DNA of 64,000 bases from Zelopaecilomyces penicillatus (lineage: Eukaryota > Ascomycota > Sordariomycetes > Hypocreales > Pseudodiploosporaceae), in contig VCCP01000007.1 of the NCBI GenBank assembly GCA_005765155.1, positions 248,001 to 312,000 on the forward strand, in the 5' to 3' direction. Below the pieces are notes generated by a model that saw nothing but the letters and a program-made list of their open reading frames with translations, was not told the DNA's origin and searched no databases. The translations under genes and the position numbers were made by a program. Below, in pieces: positions 12,804 to 24,300 of the stretch (positions are counted from its first letter, which is position 1; each line of letters starts with the position of its first letter).

Positions 12804-13695
12804 AAATTAATATTATAAAATCAGCTTAAGTATTAATAATTATTAATAATAAAGATATAGATTTTATATTAATTATTATTAAATATATTAAATAAATCTG
12901 ATTTTTTATTATATATAAAATAATAATAATAAAATAAAAAATACTTTTATACATTAAAATAGAATTATATTATAAAATATAAAAAGATATTATATTAAAT
13001 CAACCTTTAAGTTTTATAATTTAATAAAAAACATATTTTATTTTATAAATATAATATTATTGTTTATATATAATTAAATAATTAAATAGAATTAATTAAT
13101 TAAATATTAATATATTATTTAAAATACTTTATAATAAAAACTAAATAATCTAAGTATTTTTATTTTATATAATATAATTTATTTATATAATATAATCTAG
13201 ATTTTAAATTTATAAAAGAAGATAAGGAAATAAATTAAATTTTAATAATTAAATTTAATATTAGGATTTTAATATAAATATAATAAAGATTAAAAAAGAA
13301 TTAATTTATTTTTAAAAACATATATTTATAAACTTTTATTATTTAAATTTTTATTAATATTAATATATTAATTATATTAAATTATATTATTTTAATAAAA
13401 CTTTATAATTAAAATAAAAGGTTTTTTAATTTAATATTAAATATAAATTAAAAGTATTCTTTTATTAATTAATAAAAGAGTTATATATAGCTTATATAGA
13501 ATTATATTTATTAAATAAAGTAATAATATTTATTTTATATAAATAGATATTTTTAATATTGTTAAATAAGAGTTTATTTAATAAATACTTTAATTATATT
13601 ATATCAATATTCTTTATTAAAAAGGAATCTTTAAAATTCTTTTAATTATTAATAAAAAGATTAATAAAAGATTTAATTAATTAATTAAGTTTAAA

Positions 13696-13747
<52 letters not shown>

Positions 13748-14480
13748 CTTAATAAATAATAAAATATAATAAAAAAGATAATAAAAAATAAAGAAAAAAT
13801 AATAAAGGATTATAATATTCACTATAATAAATATTATAAATAAAAAGAATTATAAATTTAAAGATATAATAATAATAAAAAGTTAAATAAAAAGATAAAT
13901 AAAAAGATAATGTTTTATTAATATTTAAATATACTTTTATAATTAAATTAAATTTAATATATTAATAATAATAATAAAGATTTAAAGTTTAATATATAAT
14001 ATTATAAAGTTATTATTATAATAATAAAGAGATAATTATAATATATATTATAAATTATAAGCTATATATATTTAAAATAATAATATTTAAATATAATTAT
14101 TTTTATTTTATTTAATTATAATAGATTAAATCTATTATTATAAAATATTTATAAATCTTTTATTAAATATTTAAAAATCTTTTAATATATATTTAAATAA
14201 TTTTAAATCTTATTATTTTAATTAAATATATAATCTTAATTAAGATTATTTTCTTATTATTAAATCTTTTTATAATAAAATATTAAATTAAATTATTAAA
14301 AAATTAAATTAATAATATAAATAATATTAAAAATATAAAATATATTTATTTATTTAATTTATTATTTTAGAAATTCTTTTAGATTAATAAAATATTTTAA
14401 AATTTATAATTAATTAAAAAATATATAATTTTATAATATTTTATAATTTAATTAATTAAGCTTATAAATAAGCTATAATT
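12804..14480. other. AT-rich relic DNA, nothing identified
   Basis: Apart from the (ATT)n run this stretch shows no gene, no domain remnant and no clear match to the other repeat families that I could see. Confidence 0.5.
13696..13745. repeat. (ATT)n microsatellite, about 16 copies
   Basis: Perfect trinucleotide run. It could be the tail of a retroelement (compare 30641-30701), but I could not recognise LINE sequence beside it. Confidence 0.95.
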
Positions 14481-14640
14481 ATTATTAAATATTCTTTATT
14501 ATTAAATATTCTTTATTATTAAATATTCTTTATTATTAAATATTCTTTATTATTAAATATTCTTTATTATTAAATATTCTTTATTATTAAATATTCTTTA
14601 ATATTAAATATTCTTTAATATTAAATATTTCTTATTATAA
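14481..14640. repeat. 17-bp tandem array, about 9 copies
   Basis: Unit ATTATTAAATATTCTTT repeated head to tail. The last two or three units carry an A insertion or substitution (TTAATATTAAA). Confidence 0.93.
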
Positions 14641-14849
14641 AATATATAATTCTTTAATTAATATAAATCAAGATAAGTAATTTATAATTAATAATAAAAT
14701 TAAATAATTAATTTTATATATATTAAAAATAATTAAATATATAGAATTTATTTATTATATCTTTTTATATTTAAAAATAAATATAATAAACTAATTTTAT
14801 ATAGAATTATAATTATATTTATTATAAATATTTTAAAATTAAGATTTTA

Positions 14850-15395
14850 TTATTATTATTATTATTAGTCTTATAATTATACTAGTCTAGTTTTTATATC
14901 TAGATTAAACCCTTTATAAGGTATATAATCCCTTTTAATTTAATAGATAAAAAGGAAAAAATAAATTAAAAACCCCTATCTTTTTTTATATCAATACTTC
15001 CTTTTTATATTATTATAATATTATTCCTTACCCTCCTATATATAACGGATCTCACCTCTATATCTAATAGCTGATAGGGAATCAGCTTAATATTATAAGC
15101 ATTTCCCTATCAGCTAATAGATATTAAAGTTCTCTTTTAATCTCCAGTTTCTCCTACTCTATACTTTGCTTATAACTCAGTATTATAGCTCTCTTTGATC
15201 CTATCAGTTTTAGTGTATCTAGGGCTATAGGTATTATAACCTTTAATATATCGGTATATATAATCTCTATCTTATCCCTTATAGTATCCCCTTTTAGATT
15301 ATTATATAATATTATAGCTAGGGATAATTAATCCTAATAATTCTATTTCTTATATTAATTTACATTTTAAAGGTAGTATTATTAAATATAAGGCT
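14850..15395 (-). mobile_element. internally deleted LINE derivative (about 0.55 kb)
   Basis: Read on the minus strand, 15395 to about 15085 matches the 5' part of the LINE at 27700-28030, and about 15100 to 14850 matches its 3' part (about 30400-30701), down to the (AAT)n tail at 14852-14866. The roughly 2.4 kb in between, with the coding remnants, is absent. This copy is clearly less mutated: it keeps G and C where the long copy has A and T, for example CTGATAGGGAA against TTAATAAAGAA. It could be a short non-autonomous element, or a deletion copy that escaped full RIP. Confidence 0.75.
15064..15120. repeat. 18-bp inverted repeat at the deletion junction of the LINE derivative
   Basis: Left arm 15064-15081 (CTAATAGCTGATAGGGAA) and right arm 15103-15120 (TTCCCTATCAGCTAATAG) are complementary at 17 of 18 positions around a 21-base loop. 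The loop holds a smaller GCTTA/TAAGC stem. In the long LINE the two arms lie about 2.4 kb apart (about 28003-28030 and 30400-30445). Confidence 0.85.
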
Positions 15396-16440
15396 TATAA
15401 TTTAAAAGCCTTTTTTTATATTAAATAAATTTTATTAAGCTTATAATTTTATTATTAATTATCTTATATATTTAAATTTATTTTATTAAAGCTATATAAT
15501 ATTTATAAGAATAAGTCTATAAAATATTTATATATATATTAATAATTTTATATTTAAATAATATTAATAGATTAAAGATTTAAAAATATTAATTATAAAG
15601 CTTTAATAAAAAATTTAAAATTATTTATAAAAATACTTTTAAAAATAAAGATATAAATAAAAGTTTTATTAGAAATATAAATAAAAGATATTTAAAGAGC
15701 TATATTAAAAAAGGCTTAAAATATATAAAATAAAAGATATTTAATAATATTTTAAAAAATAATTTTATAATTATTATATTAATAATAATGTTAAAAATAA
15801 TATTTTAAATTATTAAAGAGATTTATTATAAAAAAGAATTATATTTATATTATATTATATTATTAAATTAATAATAGCTTTTTTAAAAGAAAAGTTTTAT
15901 TAAAACTATTATAATTTCTTTTATAAGTTTTATTTATATTATATTATTTATTTTTAGGCCTTTATATTAGAATTTTAATATTAATAAATAAATGTATAAG
16001 GATGTTTAGAAATTAAATTATAATATAAGCTAATATAATATTATTTAATGATATATATTATATTATATAATAATCTTTTTATTATTAAGATTATTTTAAT
16101 ATTAATTTATAAAAAGATTTAATAAATACTTAAATTAAACTTTTATATATTTTATTATATAAAAGATATTTATAAATATATAATATTTATTATAATAAGA
16201 TTTAAAGGGATATTAACTTTTTTATTTATAAGTTATATAACTAGTTATAAAAATAAATAATTAAGTTTAAATCCTAAAATAAAAGAAATAATTATTAAAG
16301 AGTTTAATAATAAAATATATATAATTTCTTTTTATTTTTACAAATTTATTATATTATTATAGCTTTTTATTTTATAAGAATATAATGTATTATTAAAATT
16401 AATAATTAATAAAACAGTCTATTAATTAAATCTATTCTAT
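15396..16440. other. AT-rich relic DNA upstream of island 3
   Basis: No open frames or identifiable repeats beyond the LINE derivative. Composition returns to normal at about 16440-16470, roughly 260-290 bases before the membrane-protein start codon. Confidence 0.5.
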
Positions 16441-16518
16441 ATATCTTAATTTTTAAGCTATGTAATATGAAAGTGCCTTTAGTATATACAGTGGACTGTT
16501 GTCTATGACTAGAGGTAA

Positions 16519-16564
16519 TGACGTCACTGGACGGAATCTTGGATGGGCGGCAATAGTGACGTGG
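16519..16564 (+). promoter_or_regulatory. two CRE-like motifs upstream of the membrane-protein gene
   Basis: A perfect palindromic TGACGTCA (16519-16526) and a half-conserved TGACGTGG (16557-16564) lie about 165-210 bases before the start codon. TGACGTCA is the consensus site of ATF/CREB-type bZIP factors, including fungal ones. Clean CpG-containing motifs in this window are rare. Function is inferred only. Confidence 0.45.
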
Positions 16565-16727
16565 TATGTCGCACCCACCTAGTGTCATAAAATGCAACCA
16601 GTTCCACAAGCCAGTTTGGATACAAAACATATCATCCTTTTTCTTTATCAAGTTTTCGCGAGCTCCAAATTTGCTCTCTTGGGAATTGATAACAAACCGT
16701 CGGAGTACCAATCACCAACTTGCCTAC

Positions 16728-17975
16728 ATGATGCCTGAGGTTCAACCAGAGAGTTTTCAGGCACAGTCAGATACGAACCTCTCCAAACACAGTTCAACAG
16801 GGGATATTCTCAGAGGACTTGATGGACGAGCAGCGGCGTCGCAGGATGACACCACAAATTCTGCTAGCCATGTTGATACGCAGCATCTAGATTGCGTTTC
16901 AATTGATCCAAAGGGCACCAAGTGGCATAGTGGCGACACCTCTCGGCAAAGTCTGTCCTATGGAGAGCGACAACCGGCAGATGCATATTACGACTCACGT
17001 GCCGCTACTTTTGATGAATACAAAAGACGGGCTCGAACACTCCAGGAATATTATAATGCTAACCCGCAATTACTTCCCCAGCTGCCATTCACCTGGCATC
17101 ACGGATGGAAACGCTGGAGATTGTTCTTCTTTGCTTTCCTTGTATTCGTGGATGCCTCAGCCCTCCCAATTGGGCTTTATTATGGTATGCGATATGCTGG
17201 TAATGTTGAGGGATGGATAATTTTTGCTGTCGTGACAACGATATGGGGCGGGCCCACATACCTTGAGTTTGCAATCCGGACCTTAAGACTAATGAGGAAG
17301 GAAAGGTTCTATCGACCATTGGGAACGGAAAGCCGTTGGTGCTTTGATATGCTGAACTGGGCTTCGGTTCTCACAATAACAGCCGTCACAGCACTTTTTG
17401 TGATAGGTAGTGCACCACACAATGTTTGGCTAAGAGTTCTTTGCATGCCTGCACCAGCAATTTTGTATTGTCTTGGTGCCAGTTTAGGATTAATGACGCT
17501 ATACCACGCAATGGATTGGCCCGCTCCTTTTCGAATAAGCTCAACAGGAAGGGGTGAAAAGGTACTGCGCTGTTCTCGATCTCCTCCTTGTCCTTCGTGA
17601 CATTGCTGATATAATACCCTATAGGTATTGCCGGGTGCTTACTATTTCATTGAAGATGTCGTTGCCGTCAACGCCGGAGCAGGTCGCCCATTTCGAGAGG
17701 CCCTTGCTGCCCGCTATAAAGCTAGCCCCCAATTTCAGCGAATGCTTTACAATCAATCATTATTTTGGTCCATTCCGGCCATTATATTGGCGATTCCCCT
17801 TACTGTAATTGCTGTCATACCAGTGGTTCCGGCAACAGTTGCTTACGGTGTGTGTTGGGCTGTGCCTTTTCTGTGGTGTATCCTCTGGGGCGTCATCACT
17901 GTGAAGTGGTGCAAACATGACATGGTCAGGGAGAGATTGAAATGGAAGGGTGACAAGAGTATAATCGTCTTTTAG
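16728..17975 (+). CDS. polytopic fungal membrane protein of unknown function, two exons
   Basis: Exons 16728-17561 and 17625-17975 give 394 residues starting MMPEVQPESF. Residues 1-125 are hydrophilic and Ser/Asp-rich. About six hydrophobic helices follow, near 131-155, 163-182, 211-228, 236-258, 324-346 and 350-372. The long cytosolic-type loop between helices 4 and 5 contains WPAPFRISS, then across the splice PGAYYFIEDVVAVNAGAGR and PFREALAARY. I recognise this block as typical of a widespread but uncharacterised family of filamentous-fungal integral membrane proteins; no reaction is known to me. An in-frame ATG at 16566 would add 54 residues of unconvincing sequence, so 16728 is preferred. 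The tail after helix 6 is Lys-rich. Frame and splice sites look intact, with no RIP stops. No neighbour suggests a pathway. Confidence 0.85.
17562..17624 (+). other. intron of the membrane-protein gene (63 nt)
   Basis: Donor GTACTG directly after an AAG codon (phase 0), branch-point-like CTGAT at about 17605-17609, acceptor TAG at 17622-17624. Splicing joins ...GRGEK to VLPGAYYFIEDV, restoring the conserved loop. Unspliced, the frame ends at 17600. Confidence 0.88.
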
Positions 17976-18003
17976 AGAATTATATAGTATTTCATAAATA
18001 AAA

Positions 18004-18348
18004 TAATAAATTAAATAATATAATAAATTAAATAATATAATAAATTAAATAATATAATAAATTAAATAATATAATAAATTAAATAATATAATAAATTAAA
18101 TAATATAATAAATTAAATAATATAATAAATTAAATAATATAATAAATTAAATAATATAATAAATTAAATAATATAATAAATTAAATAATATAATAAATTA
18201 AATAATATAATAAATTAAATAATATAATAAATTAAATAATATAATAAATTAAATAATATAATAAATTAAATAATATAATAAATTAAATAATATAATAAAT
18301 TAAATAATATAATAAATTAAATAATATAATAAATTAAATAATATAATA
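18004..18348. repeat. 17-bp tandem array, about 20 copies, next to the gene's 3' end
   Basis: Unit TAAATTAAATAATATAA repeated almost without error, beginning only about 28 bases after the membrane-protein stop codon (17975). The gene's polyadenylation region must lie in or before the array. Homogeneity suggests recent expansion or active homogenisation. Confidence 0.95.
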
Positions 18349-20810
18349 TTATTTAAAAAGACTAAATTAGATTTAAAATATTATAAGATATTTATTTTCA
18401 TATAAAATTTAAATTCTATAAAATATAAAATAAATATCTAGTTTATAAATTAATAGATATTACATAATAATCTTAATTAATAATAATAAATATTAATTCT
18501 TTATTATAATTTTATTTAAAGCTTAATAATTTATATAATATCTTTATTTTTTATAGCCTTTTTAATAAAAAGAATAAATATAATAATTAAAAGAAAACTA
18601 ATTTTAATTTATTTTTGATTTATTAATTTTATAATTTATTTTTATAATTTTAATAAATAATCCTAAAATCTATTATATAAGAATCTTTAAAATAGATTTA
18701 TTTATTATTTATTTAATCTAATTTAAATTTATATATAATAATTTATTATTTTTCAATATAAAAATAAATAATTAGCTTTCTTTTTATTAAATAATATTAT
18801 AAAATTATATAATTCTTTAAAAAGTTATAATAGGATTATTATTTATTTTTTATTTATTTTAAATAGATTACTTAAGATATTATATTATTTAATAATATCT
18901 ATTAAAATAATATTTATTTTATAGATATTAATAACAAAAGATTTACTTATATTAAATATCTTTTATATTAATCCTTTTATTAATATAATAAATATAAATA
19001 TTATAATTATAATAATATTTATATATTTTAATTAAATAAAGTTTTTCTTTATAATTATTTTATTTATTTAATTAATTTAAAATTCTTTTTTTTAATAATA
19101 AGATAAATCTATTTATATTATATTTAAAATAATCCTAAAATTAAATCTTTTAATAGCTTTAGGATTATATATATAATAATTATAAAATCCTAATTATTTA
19201 TATTTATTTATATTATAATTATAAATATATTATATAATCCTTAATTAATCTTATAATAATATTAAATATATATAATCTTAATTATAAAGTTATTTATTTA
19301 TTAATTATATTATAATATCTATATTTTAAATTAATCTATATATTTATAAATATAATAAGATTTAAAAGAATAAAAACTAAAAGTAAATATTTATTTAACC
19401 TAGTTTTAATATTTTTTTTTATTATAGTTTAATATTAATATTTTTTTAAAGCTATTATATAATTAATTTATTATTAAATAAGATTTAATTTAAAGATAAA
19501 TTTTTTTTTTTATCTTTTAAATTAAAATTAAATATTATATTAAAATTAATATTATTGATATTAATAAAGTATTATAATTATATAAGATAAGATTAAGATT
19601 ATAAATATTTTTAGTTTTTATAATAAATATAGATATATCTTTTCTTTTATTATTTTAATTAAAAGGATTTTTAAAATTAATTAATTATCTTTAATAAAAA
19701 TAATATAATCTTTTTTAATTTCTTTTTAAATCTTATAAAATATTTTATTATACTTATTATATTAATATTAATTATTAATATATCTTTAATAATTTAAATA
19801 AAAAAGATTATATATAAAATAAGATATTTCTTTTTTAAATTAAATATATTAAGCTTTTTAATAACCTTGTAATAATAAAATATAGCTTTAATATAATTAA
19901 TATAAAAGATATTTTAACTTAGATAAATATTTTATATTTAATAATTAAATATATAATAAAGCTTAATTAATCTTATTAAATTTAGCTATATTAAATTATT
20001 TATTTATATAAGTTTTTATTTAAAATATATATATAAAAAAGAAAAAAGCTTATTAAGATATTTTTAAAATACTCTAGCTTAATCTAAATTATATTCTTAT
20101 AATAAGGATAATAAAATATTAATATTATATATTTTAAAAGCTTATTTAGATTATATATTTAATTTAATTTATTAATTATATAAAACTTATAAATAAATTT
20201 ATAAAAGGATATTAATAGATTATTTTAAATAATTTCTTATTAATTTTTATATTCTTTAATAAAATCCTTATTAATAATAATTTTATAATAAATAATTATT
20301 AATTAACTTAAAAAGATATTCTTATTATTATTAAATAAATAAAATAAAAAAATATATATTTAAAATAAATATTTTTTTTTTAAAATTCTTTATTTTATAA
20401 TCTTAATTAATAATTTATATCTTTATATAAAAAACAATTTATTTATTTTCTTATAATTAATTATATAAATCCTTAAAAGTAAATAAAATAGATTATTAGT
20501 TTTTTAATATAAATAATTATATTAAAGAATATATTCTTTTTTTAATAAAATATAAAAAAGATATTTATTAAATATAATAAGCTAGCTTTATAATTATTAT
20601 AAATAAATATTAAGAATAATATTAATAAACTTAAAGAAAAAGAGAAATCTTTATATCAATCTTTTTTCTTATATTAATAAAGCCTGATTTAAGCCTAAGC
20701 TTATAATAATAATAATATTATTATATAAAGATTATTTATAAAGTTATAAATTAAAGTATTTTATATAATAAATAATAATGAATATTATATAATATAATAT
20801 AATAATATAA

Positions 20811-20846
<36 letters not shown>

Positions 20847-21300
20847 GTATAATCTTATATTATAATTATAATTAATAAATAAGGATTAAACTTATATTAT
20901 AATAAATAAAAAGATAATATCGTTATAATATAGTTTATTTATTTAAAATCTTATAATAAAAGAATATAAATTATATTATTAATAAATATATAATAGCTAT
21001 AAAAATAATATATTCTTATTAAGGATTTTAATATATATTTTTTTATATAAGATATTTCTTATAAAAGATAATTAAAATTTAGAATTATCTTAAATATAAT
21101 TTAATATTAAAGCCTTTCTTTTATTATATCTTATAAAATAATAATATAAACTAAAGATAATAAAAGGATTAATACTTTAAATTTAATTTAATATAATATA
21201 GATTTAATATATAAATATATAAGTATTAATATAAATATAATTAAATTAAATTATTATTTATAAATAATATAAATTAAAATAATAATAAGATTATTATTAT
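18349..21300. other. AT-rich, RIP-like relic DNA, unresolved
   Basis: Long gene-free stretch. It has the composition and stop-codon density of the identified transposon relics, but I could not anchor it to a domain motif or to a better-preserved copy. A (TA)n run lies at 20815-20842. Confidence 0.5.
20815..20842. repeat. (TA)n microsatellite, about 14 copies
   Basis: Uninterrupted dinucleotide run. Confidence 0.9.
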
Positions 21301-24300
21301 AATTATTATATTAGATTACTAAAGATAATATATATTATAATAATTAATTTATTTATTTATTTAATTAATTAAAATATTAAATTAAATAACAAAATAAAGA
21401 TATTTTTTTATATAATAATTATATAACTCTTATCTAAATATATTTATTATTATAAAGATTATATTTTATTTTATTTAATATATTTTTTTAATAATTTAAT
21501 TTAATAATAATATATCTATTAATAAATTAAATATTTAAATATAAATAATTAGATATTAACTATTAAATATATTATAAATTTTATATAAATAAAATATTTA
21601 TATATAATTATAATCTTTAAAAAAGATATTAAAAGAGTTAAGGAATTATTAAATATTATTAATTAATATATTTTAATTATTAAAACTTAAAAAAACTATT
21701 ATTTTATTTCTCTTTAAATTAAATTAAAAAAATAAAATTTTATTTTTAATTTATATATAATTAATATTTAAAACCTATATTAATTATAATAAATATAATT
21801 ATTAATATAATTATTAAAATACTTATAAATAATATTTTAATATAAAATATATTAATAATAAAAATATATAAAGAAAAACTAATAATTAGATTTATATCTT
21901 TTAATTAAATTAAATAATACTATTAATAATTATTAAAAGGAAAATTTAAATTAAATTAATTATATTATTTAATAATAATAAATAAAATATTTATAATATT
22001 AATTATATTCCTTTTAAAGTATTATTATAAATAGCTTTATCTTTATTGAATAATAAGATTATATTTTTATCTTTATTAATTAATTTATCTTTTTAATCTT
22101 ATAAAAGTATAATTATATATTATAAAAAATAAACTAAATATATAATTATAATATAATATATCTTTATAATAAATAATTAAAATAATATTTTATAATAATA
22201 TAAAATATAATATCTTTTATTAATTTATTAAATAAATAATAAAAAATATAAATAATAATATGAATAATAAAATAGATAATTAATTATAATAAGGAATTAA
22301 AAATATATAATATAATAAATAAAGGATTTAAAGAATTAAAATATTTAATTCTAGATTAATTAAATTATTTAATATATTAAATATAATATAAAATAAAGAT
22401 AATATAATTTAAAGAAATATAAATCTATATATTAAAAGTATTTAAAATAATATAATTTATTTATCTTATATTAAGATAATATATATAAATATTATTTAAT
22501 TATTTTATAGTAAAATATTATATTAATAAATTAATATAATAATAAAATTATAATATTATAATACTAAAGAATTTATTAATATATAGATTATAATATTATA
22601 AAAATAATTTAAAATATATAAAATTAATATTATTAGAAAATTATTAATTATAAATTATTTTAAAATAAATTATTATAAAAATATTAATATTAAGAAATAT
22701 ATATTAAAATTATTTTAAATAATTAAAATATAAAGTTTTAAAATAATTAATTAATAATTAGATTTTTATTTATAAATAATAATAAATCTAATAAAGTATT
22801 TTAATTATAATTATAGAAAATATTAAATATAATAAATAATATAAATTAAAATTAAATTAATTTTTAATATAATAATATTAAAATATTATAAAATAAATAA
22901 TATTAAAAAGGTTAAATATATTATAATTTAAATAATTAATAATTTAATTAATAATAATAATGAAATAAAAATCTATAATAAATAAATTAAATACTTATAT
23001 TAAGCCAAAATATATATAATAGTTTTATTAAAATAAGATTATATAATTAATTAATAAATTAAATAAATTAAAAATTAAATAGTTTTTTTTATAATAAAGA
23101 TTAAATAAATTCTTAAGATTAATTAAGATATATATATTCTTATAATAAATTAAATTAATAAATGTAAAATCTTTATAATATAATATAATTAAGATTAAAT
23201 AATAATATCTATTAAAATAATAATTAATATTATTCTTAAAATAAAAAAAATATTTAAGTTATTTAATATTAATAAAATCTCTTTTAATTCTTTTTATAAA
23301 TTATCTTTAATACTTATTATAATAAAATATTCTTTTTCTTAATATATTCTTTTCTTTAAATAATATATTTTATTATTTAAATATATAAATAATATAATCT
23401 TTTATAAAATAAATAAATTAAAATTAATATAAAAAGAAATTAATTTATTTAAAATTATTAATAAAACTGGATTTAATATTTATATTATTAAATAAATTAA
23501 TATAAATATAATATATATTTATATTAATTTATTTATAATTAATAAAAGATTTAAAATTAAATATATTATTAAAAATAAATTTTATTAATAAATATAATAT
23601 TAATATATTAATAATAAAAAATAAAAGAATCTATATTATTTATGATATATTAATATCTTTTAAAATATAAATAAAATATAAATTAATTTATTAAAATATA
23701 ATAATATTATATAATATAATAATCCTTTATAATTAAAGAAATAAATTTTAATAAATTATATTTATTTTAATTATTATAATTTAGATTTTTTAAAAAGGAT
23801 ATATTATTTTGTATTAAAGAATAATTTAATTATAAATTTAATTTATACCTTAAATATATTAAAGGTATTATTTATAATAAATTAGATTATAATGATAAAT
23901 AATATAATAAAATTATAAAAGAAAATTAATTTATATTTAATAAATAAATATATATATTAATTAAGATCTTTAAATAAAATACCTTTAAATAATTAATTAA
24001 AAGCTATTCTTTTAATTAATTAAAAAATAATTAATATACCTTTTAATTTTAATATATTTTATTCTTTAATATAATTTATTAATATTTATATTATAAATTA
24101 TATATTATTATTATTACCTTTTATATTATTTAAGCTATTCTTAATAATTATAAATATCTTTTTTAAATTAAAAAGCTTTTTTTCTTTTATATAATAGCTT
24201 TTTTATTATAAAATAATAGATTAAAGCTATTATTAATAATTTATATTAATATTATAATCCTTTAATTATAAGTATTTTTAAGATATAATATATTAATTAA

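Noticed and set aside
16406..16711. 101-codon minus-strand frame upstream of the membrane-protein gene
   Set aside because: Spans the AT-rich edge and the promoter region; no motifs or splice support.
16566..16727. 54-residue N-terminal extension of the membrane protein from ATG 16566
   Set aside because: In frame, but its translation looks like untranslated leader and it begins right next to the CRE-like sites; the ATG at 16728 is preferred.
17554..17808. Alternative plus-strand frame across the membrane-protein intron
   Set aside because: Reads through the intron in another frame; splicing the intron restores a conserved block in the chosen frame.
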